Shown here: piece by piece, positions 59,010 to 64,000 of the stretch
Numbering within the stretch: the first letter of the stretch is position 1
Layout of the letters: each line of letters begins with the position of its first letter
Assembly (NCBI GenBank): GCA_002319075.1
Contig: NVQB01000001.1
Coordinates: forward strand, 372,001 to 436,000
Reading direction: 5' to 3'
Source: Sphingobacteriaceae bacterium
GTDB lineage: Bacteria; Bacteroidota; Bacteroidia; B-17B0; Aurantibacillaceae
DNA: 64,000 nucleotides
Made by a program: the position numbers and the translations under genes
The notes under the pieces: generated by a model
Databases searched by the model: none
What the model was told of the DNA's origin: nothing
The model's input: only the letters and a program-made list of their open reading frames with translations

Positions 59010-59639
59010 TTGAAATTATTCATAAAGTACATGGTGAGCACGCGCTGTAAGATTACAGTTAAAGAGGCGTTGAAAAAAATGGGTGTTCATTTTGTGATTG
59101 TAGAATTGGGTGAAGTAAACGTAATGGAAGAATTCACGGTTCAACAACGCCTGACTTTAAAGACTGAACTCTCAGGATCTGGTCTGGAACTCATGGACGA
59201 TAAAAGATCCATATTAATTGAGCGTATAAAAAACACCATTATTGAAATGGTACACAATTGCGACGGGTTGATCAAAACAAATTTTTCAAGCTACTTAAGC
59301 GAAAAATTACATCATGATTACACATACATGGCAAATCTATTTTCAGAAGTCCAGGGAACAACAATAGAACAATTTGTTATTGCCAATAAGGTAGAAAGAA
59401 TAAAAGAACTTATTATTTACAACGAACATAGCATAACCGAAATAGCCTGGAAGCTCAATTACAGCAGTGTAGCGCATCTGTCAAATCAATTTAAAAAAGT
59501 AACCGGCTTAACACCATCGCATTTCAGGCAACTCAAAGACAAAAGAAGAATCCCTATTGATGAATTGGGAAATTATCCCGGTACATCAGAAGAAATATTA
59601 CAGCATGATAAGATCGTGAAAACGAAACAACTTTTGTAA
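59010..59639 (+). CDS. AraC family regulator with short N-terminal domain
   Basis: A roughly 209-residue regulator. The C-terminal AraC helix-turn-helix pair is clear (YTYMANLFSEVQGTTIEQFV, HSITEIAWKLNYSSVAHLSN, QFKKVTGLTPSHFRQL). The N-terminal 80 residues (KLFIKYMVSTRCKITVKEAL, GSGLELMDDKRSILIERIK) match a known subtype whose proteins start K-L-F/Y-I-K-x-M-V-S. I therefore choose TTG at 59010, six bases after a good AGGGAGG; ATG at 59031 would truncate the domain. It precedes the YceI/porin operon by 320 bp and may control it. Confidence 0.82.
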   Translation: MKLFIKYMVSTRCKITVKEALKKMGVHFVIVELGEVNVMEEFTVQQRLTLKTELSGSGLELMDDKRSILIERIKNTIIEMVHNCDGLIKTNFSSYLSEKLHHDYTYMANLFSEVQGTTIEQFVIANKVERIKELIIYNEHSITEIAWKLNYSSVAHLSNQFKKVTGLTPSHFRQLKDKRRIPIDELGNYPGTSEEILQHDKIVKTKQLL

Positions 59640-59959
59640 TTGCCATTCTATTCTGCAATTACCAAGAGCTATACAAGTTGGCCCGACCAACGCAAAAGCT
59701 GAACGTGTAACCAGTTTAAGAAAACACCAGTGTTTTTGAGAACATTGCGCTACAAACAAGCAAACCGGTAAGAGACCCTGGGAGCAACAACCTGCCTTTA
59801 TGAGGAACCTTTTCGCCAAACATCTTTCGCTTCAAATTTTAAAGAACGTTTTAAAAGCATTCCTTTAGTGTGAATCCTGTAACTTATCTAAAAAATTGTG
59901 TAACATTTTTTCTACCAATACAGCGCACCTTTGCCAGGTCAACAGAAACGACTTAGTAC
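59640..59959. other. Gene-free stretch
   Basis: 320 bp between the AraC gene and the next operon on the same strand. No ORF, terminator or promoter that I can defend. Confidence 0.35.
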
Positions 59960-60367
59960 ATGAAAAAAATAATCTCATCAGGTCTTGCTGCAGGTAGTAT
60001 ATTGTTAGTGTTAAGTGAGATCGGATTAAGATTAACAGTCTTGCTTTTTCCCGACCTGGCAGTTGAATACTTTGACTCAGCGTTCAGTACCGAAGAAAAT
60101 AGTAACATCTTGTTTTACATGCATCCTTTTATAATAAGTATGGCTCTATCCTGGTTCTGGACCAGATTTAAAGGCGTGTTAACAGGTTCTTTGCTTACGC
60201 GGGGAGTAGAGTTCGGAGTGATCTATGCGATGGTTGCTACTTTTCCCATGATGTGGCTAATTTATTCTACCATGAATGTTTCCCTTGCTATTGTGAGCAC
60301 ATGGTTTATACTTGCTATTCTTCAGGGAATTATTTCAGGGCTGGTCTTTGAACGCATGAACCCCTAA
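59960..60367 (+). CDS. Four-helix membrane protein, unknown
   Basis: A 135-residue inner-membrane protein with hydrophobic helices about 5-32, 50-68, 78-105 and 108-130, and an acidic loop (EYFDSAFSTEENSN). No family recognised. It begins an operon with YceI (19-bp gap) and a porin-like protein (29-bp gap). Confidence 0.7.
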   Translation: MKKIISSGLAAGSILLVLSEIGLRLTVLLFPDLAVEYFDSAFSTEENSNILFYMHPFIISMALSWFWTRFKGVLTGSLLTRGVEFGVIYAMVATFPMMWLIYSTMNVSLAIVSTWFILAILQGIISGLVFERMNP

Positions 60368-60386
60368 TCTGTAAATTCTAATTCGA

Positions 60387-60983
60387 ATGACAACCATTTT
60401 TAAATCGCTTTTTAGCGTAGCAGTACTTTGTCTTTTTATAAATGCAGGCAGCCTGGTTACAAATACTTATGCTCTTGAAAAAGACTATACTGTAACTATA
60501 AAGGGAACATCTAATCTTCATGACTGGTCAGAGAATGTTAATACCGTTACAGGTAACGGTGTAGTTACCTGGAACAGTGACGGCACCTTCGACCTCACTT
60601 CTATTGCAATGAAAATGAATGTGCGCTCTATTAAAAGCAAAGAGGGCGCCATTATGAATAACAACACCTATAAAGCGCTTAAAGCCGATGATCACCCGGA
60701 AATACTCTTTAGCCTTACAGCCCCGATAAAAGCAGTTGTTACAAAGTACAATGACAAGGCTATTTCTGCAAAAGGCAATTTAACGATAGCAGGGGTTACG
60801 AAAGCAATTGATATCCAGGTAAAAGTTTTTATTTACGAAAAAACCAAATTGGGATTTGAAGGATCAAAGACCATCAAGATGAGCGACTTCGGGATTAAGC
60901 CTCCCACAGCGCTTCTTGGAACTTTAAAGACCGGAGATGCGATCACGATAGAGTTTAAAACAAATTTCGCCCTGAAAAATTAA
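60387..60983 (+). CDS. YceI family protein
   Basis: A 198-residue YceI-like periplasmic protein: signal peptide (LFSVAVLCLFINAGSLVTNTYA), TVTIKGTSNLHDWSENVN near the start (the variant of YceI that begins KGTSNLHDW), AIMNNNTYKALKADDHPEIL in the middle, and a FGIKPPTALLGTLKTGDAIT end. It binds an amphiphile. It sits between a membrane protein and an outer-membrane porin-like protein, which suggests transfer of a lipid-like compound across the periplasm. It is the second YceI in the window and differs strongly from that at 26598. Confidence 0.88.
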   Translation: MTTIFKSLFSVAVLCLFINAGSLVTNTYALEKDYTVTIKGTSNLHDWSENVNTVTGNGVVTWNSDGTFDLTSIAMKMNVRSIKSKEGAIMNNNTYKALKADDHPEILFSLTAPIKAVVTKYNDKAISAKGNLTIAGVTKAIDIQVKVFIYEKTKLGFEGSKTIKMSDFGIKPPTALLGTLKTGDAITIEFKTNFALKN

Positions 60984-61012
60984 AATTCCACACAGCTAAA
61001 TACAAATTGAAT

Positions 61013-62347
61013 ATGACAAGATCCACTACCCTCTTCAAAAAAATAACATTGTTTGCATTATCGGCAATTAACTTCATTGTATTTGCACAAACCCCTTTGC
61101 AGTATTTCCGTCCTAATAATCAAAAGGGTCTGCACACTTTCGAGACCACTAAAAACGATACAACTCCTTTTACAGGCATGAAAGTGCGCGTGGGGGGCAA
61201 TTTTACCCAAGACTTTCAAATGCTTAGTCATAAGAATAACGCAACGCCAGTTATCGTAAATGGAGTTAATACAAACCAACTAGCCGGAATTACTAACGGG
61301 TTTAACCTGGCCATGGCCAATTTAAATATCGATGCACAATTGGAAGACGGCATCCGGATGAATCTCACGATGTACCTTTCATCGAGACATCATGAAGAAA
61401 CATGGGTAAAAGGCGGCTACATACAATTTGACAAATTACCTTTCTTTAAAAGCGCGAAGGCAGATAGCATTATGAAAAATTTCACTATCAAGGCCGGGCA
61501 ATACGAACTGGATTATGGAGATCAACATTTCAGGAGATCAGATGGAGGAAATGCTATCTATAATCCCTTTATAGAAAATTTAATAATGGATGATTTCGCA
61601 ACTGAAATTGGCGGAGAGATTTATTTCCATCCCAAAAGTGGTTTCATTGCAATGGTAGGTATCACTAATGGACAATTAAATCCCACTGTAATTAAACCCA
61701 CAAAAATAGATTCTGCTACAGGTAAGCTAAATAAATATCCACCTGCATTTCACGGAAAGTTAGGATATGATAAACAAGTGACGGAGGACTTCAGATTTAG
61801 AATTACGGGATCCATCTATGCTGTGAAGAGTGCAGCAAGTAACTCTCTGTTTAACGGAGACAGAACAGGAAGCCGTTATTTCTATATCATGGAAAATACT
61901 GCTGCCACCGCTGCAGACAATCCTTTTTCCGGTCGTTTCAATCCACGCTTCAGTCAACAGGTAACCACTTTTATGATTAATCCCTTCGTTAAATACAAAG
62001 GACTCGAATTATTCGGTACTTACGAAATGGCACAGGGCAGAGTGATCACTGAGAAAAAAATGAGAACAGCCACGCAGTATGCAGTCGATTTAATTTATAG
62101 GTTTCCAAGAAACAGTGAACTTTTCTGGATAGGTGTTCGTTACAATTCTTTAACTGCAAAAGTGGCGTTAAACACACCTGATGTAACTATCAACCGCGCT
62201 GTGGCTTCTTTAGGGTGGTTTGTCACTAAAAACATTATGGTGAAAGCCGAATACGTTAACCAGGAATATCAAAAATTTGCAATCACGGATATTCGTTCTG
62301 GTGGAAAATTCAATGGCATGATGATAGAAGCCACAATAGGATTTTAA
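61013..62347 (+). CDS. Porin-like outer-membrane protein
   Basis: A 444-residue protein: signal peptide (LFKKITLFALSAINFIVFAQ) and a long series of amphipathic strands (GMKVRVGGNFTQDFQML, GIRMNLTMYLSSRHHEETWV, YELDYGDQHFRRSDGG, ATQYAVDLIYRFPRN), ending FNGMMIEATIGF with a C-terminal Phe. It resembles phosphate-selective-porin-like barrels of Bacteroidota, including the YELDYGDQHFRRSD segment. The ATG at 61013 is preferred to the TTG at 61007. Last gene of the AraC-adjacent operon. Confidence 0.82.
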   Translation: MTRSTTLFKKITLFALSAINFIVFAQTPLQYFRPNNQKGLHTFETTKNDTTPFTGMKVRVGGNFTQDFQMLSHKNNATPVIVNGVNTNQLAGITNGFNLAMANLNIDAQLEDGIRMNLTMYLSSRHHEETWVKGGYIQFDKLPFFKSAKADSIMKNFTIKAGQYELDYGDQHFRRSDGGNAIYNPFIENLIMDDFATEIGGEIYFHPKSGFIAMVGITNGQLNPTVIKPTKIDSATGKLNKYPPAFHGKLGYDKQVTEDFRFRITGSIYAVKSAASNSLFNGDRTGSRYFYIMENTAATAADNPFSGRFNPRFSQQVTTFMINPFVKYKGLELFGTYEMAQGRVITEKKMRTATQYAVDLIYRFPRNSELFWIGVRYNSLTAKVALNTPDVTINRAVASLGWFVTKNIMVKAEYVNQEYQKFAITDIRSGGKFNGMMIEATIGF

Positions 62348-62692
62348 TAAAATAAATTCAAACAGAAGGAATACAATTCATCTTTCAAATAATTTTCCGC
62401 ATGTTGTCTGCACTACCTTTCGGCAGGCCTAGAAGCTTGAGTAAATTAAAAAAATTCGGGCAGGCATAGCGTGGTAATCTTTTTTGAATGATGATTGCGG
62501 ACTTAAACGGGAAACTATTTAGTGTAGGATCAAGTGAGTTTTTACTTTAGGGAATTAAATTTCAAATCAGTGAAGATCGTTTAGCAATTCCTGTCTTTTT
62601 TATGCGAATGATGTCAAAGCCACTTATTTTTAGTAATGAAAACCAAACTTAACAGCATGTTATTTTCATAGTTACTTTATGACTATTTAGTA
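62348..62692. other. Gene-free stretch
   Basis: 345 bp between the porin gene and the 3' end of the histidine kinase gene (convergent). No clear terminator hairpin or ORF. Confidence 0.35.
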
Positions 62693-64000
62693 TTATGAGT
62701 TTAAAAAAAAGCTAAATGTACTTCCTTCTCCCACACTACTCTCCACCATAATTTCACCACCCTGACCTTCGATAAATTCTTTGCTGATCGACAGACCAAG
62801 GCCTGTGCCGGACTTACCGGTTCCTGGCACCTGGAAATATCTGGTAAAAATCTTATCCTTGTATTTCTGTTCAATACCTTTTCCGAAATCTTTTACCGAG
62901 AAAAAAACCCTATTTTGATTTTGTTTAATATCAATTAAAATTTCACTTTCTTCTTTCGAATAACGAATCGCATTTGTTAAGAGGTTTATAAGTACCCAGG
63001 CAGTTTTTTCATTATCTGCTTTTACCATTGGTAATTTCTCGTTTGCTCTTACTTTAAGTTTTATTTTTTTCTGATCCGCTGGAATTTTAACGGCTTCCAA
63101 AGCGTAATTCAAAATTTGAATGGGATCGCTGGCCTGAATATTTAACTGGATGTTTCCTGTTTCTACCTGCGATAAATTTAAGAGCTCACCTGTGATTTTT
63201 AAAAGGCGATTGCTATCGTCTTTAATACTGCTAATGAGTTGTTGCTGCTCTTCGTTGATCTCGCCGGTTTTTTTATTCTCCAACAATTGCAAACCAACCT
63301 TAATAGCAGAAATAGGCGTTTTTAATTCATGTGAAATCGTGGCAATAAAATTGCTCTTTGCAAAATCAAGTTCTTTAAACGGAGTAATATTTTTAAGCAC
63401 AATAAAGTGTCCAATATGTTTTGCTTCTGTTTCACCGGTAGGTGTCACCGAAATCTCAATAATCTCTTTTTCAAAATAACTTTCTTTATTATCCGCATAG
63501 ATTTTCATTGGCTTTTTATCTTCAAGTTGATCTTCTGAGTTAAGTAACTCCTTTACCAATGCTCTCATAAGATCATTTACAATGGCAACATCGTGAGCAG
63601 GCTTCCCTATAAGTTTCCCGGGTTTCACGCCCAGAATACGACAGGCCTCGTTATTGGCAAATAAAATCATTTTCTTTTCATCTAATCCAATAACCGGATC
63701 GTGCATATTATTAATGAGTGTTTCAATACGTTTTTTTTCCATCATTAAATTGGAAAGGTTACTATTATTATACTCTTCAAGTTTCTTTGCCATACTGTTA
63801 AAGGAATTTGCCAGTTCACCGAACTCATTGTGTTCTTCAAAATGCACACGTTCACTATAATTCATATCTGCAATTTCTCTTATACTTGCTGTAAGCTCTT
63901 TTATAGGATTTGCTATCGTACCCGGAAGATTTAAAAATAAAGTAAAGGCTATGAGAAAGCAGAAAGTGCCGGTTAAGGCAATCCAAATGGTAGAGTCTGC
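62693..64000 (-). CDS. HAMP-PAS sensor histidine kinase (5' end beyond window)
   Basis: The reading frame is open to the window end (436 codons). Upstream of the first in-frame ATG at 63865 it still encodes a membrane helix (IWIALTGTFCFLIAFTLFL) and the start of HAMP (NPIKELTASIREIAD), so the true start lies outside. Then follow HAMP (about 60 codons), PAS (NNMHDPVIGLDEKKMILFAN), HisKA with His in ATISHELKTPISAI, and HATPase (NLLTNAIRYS, VKDFGKGI, GTGLGLS). It is a membrane-bound kinase of the PhoR/KdpD-like plan; the signal is unknown. Confidence 0.92.
   Translation of the reverse strand, partial: ADSTIWIALTGTFCFLIAFTLFLNLPGTIANPIKELTASIREIADMNYSERVHFEEHNEFGELANSFNSMAKKLEEYNNSNLSNLMMEKKRIETLINNMHDPVIGLDEKKMILFANNEACRILGVKPGKLIGKPAHDVAIVNDLMRALVKELLNSEDQLEDKKPMKIYADNKESYFEKEIIEISVTPTGETEAKHIGHFIVLKNITPFKELDFAKSNFIATISHELKTPISAIKVGLQLLENKKTGEINEEQQQLISSIKDDSNRLLKITGELLNLSQVETGNIQLNIQASDPIQILNYALEAVKIPADQKKIKLKVRANEKLPMVKADNEKTAWVLINLLTNAIRYSKEESEILIDIKQNQNRVFFSVKDFGKGIEQKYKDKIFTRYFQVPGTGKSGTGLGLSISKEFIEGQGGEIMVESSVGEGSTFSFFLNS

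Noticed and set aside
59598-59819. Minus-strand frame of 73 codons behind the AraC gene
   Set aside because: Overlaps the AraC 3' end antisense and shows no protein-like pattern.
1-64000. tRNA, rRNA, transposase or integrase genes
   Set aside because: None seen on either strand by reading; no cloverleaf, 3'-CCA or DDE/tyrosine recombinase motif noticed.

Overview
The window comes from the chromosome of a Bacteroidota bacterium. The evidence is two secreted proteins with type IX secretion C-terminal sorting domains, an ECF sigma / FecR / STN-TonB receptor trio, CarboxypepD-regulatory-like TonB receptors, weak Shine-Dalgarno sequences, and several promoters with the phylum-specific -7 element TAnnTTTG. 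Genus and species cannot be read from it. I see no rRNA, tRNA, CRISPR array, transposase or integrase.

Layout. 0-6.7 kb: end of a DUF6629 membrane protein, a BLUF light sensor, a MacB/Lol-like ABC efflux operon, a triple-BON protein and a small RNA polymerase alpha-CTD-like protein. 6.9-12.2 kb: an AT-rich, defence-like island holding (i) a STAS/HATPase protein + DUF4325 STAS-like protein + membrane protein operon, (ii) a fused MNT-HEPN protein, (iii) an Abi_2-family HEPN protein whose gene is directly preceded by a promoter-plus-terminator unit that looks like a small RNA, and (iv) a DUF3037 protein behind a broken HipA-like kinase fragment. 12.3-19.4 kb: stress or low-oxygen type genes (CBS, PepSY-like, thioredoxin, DUF2953/GerW pair, beta-CASP nuclease, patatin, D-lactate dehydrogenase). 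Across 0.5-19.4 kb, eight CRP/FNR-like palindromes of the form (A/G)TGA-N6-TCA lie in front of these genes, which suggests one regulon.

19.5-31 kb: small unknown cassettes (two probably split by frameshifts), a LysE exporter with a Crp/Fnr regulator, YHS and DoxX proteins, a T9SS-exported Omp28-like protein, a YceI-DinB-NRDE-ATP-grasp operon, a decayed Crp/Fnr pseudogene and a MarR regulator. 31-36 kb: a TonB receptor, a YdeI protein, and a divergent HxlR / NmrA pair with a clear inverted repeat. 36-42.3 kb: a DUF4397 T9SS protein and the sigma/FecR/TonB signalling trio.

42.6-49.2 kb: a possible inorganic-carbon locus, with SbtA bicarbonate transporter, dihydroorotase, DUF6671, two small paralogues and Thermus-type isocitrate dehydrogenase in one direction, and a CbbR-like LysR regulator divergent from them. 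49.3-54 kb: an efflux operon whose central protein fuses an ABC exporter membrane domain, without its ATPase, to an HlyD adaptor; it is driven from a TetR-controlled divergent promoter with a perfect 17-bp palindrome. 54-64 kb: a 770-bp gene-free stretch with CACTnAG repeats, a response regulator, a DoxX/multi-PAS kinase pair, an AraC-type regulator, a membrane/YceI/porin operon and the 3' part of a HAMP-PAS histidine kinase.
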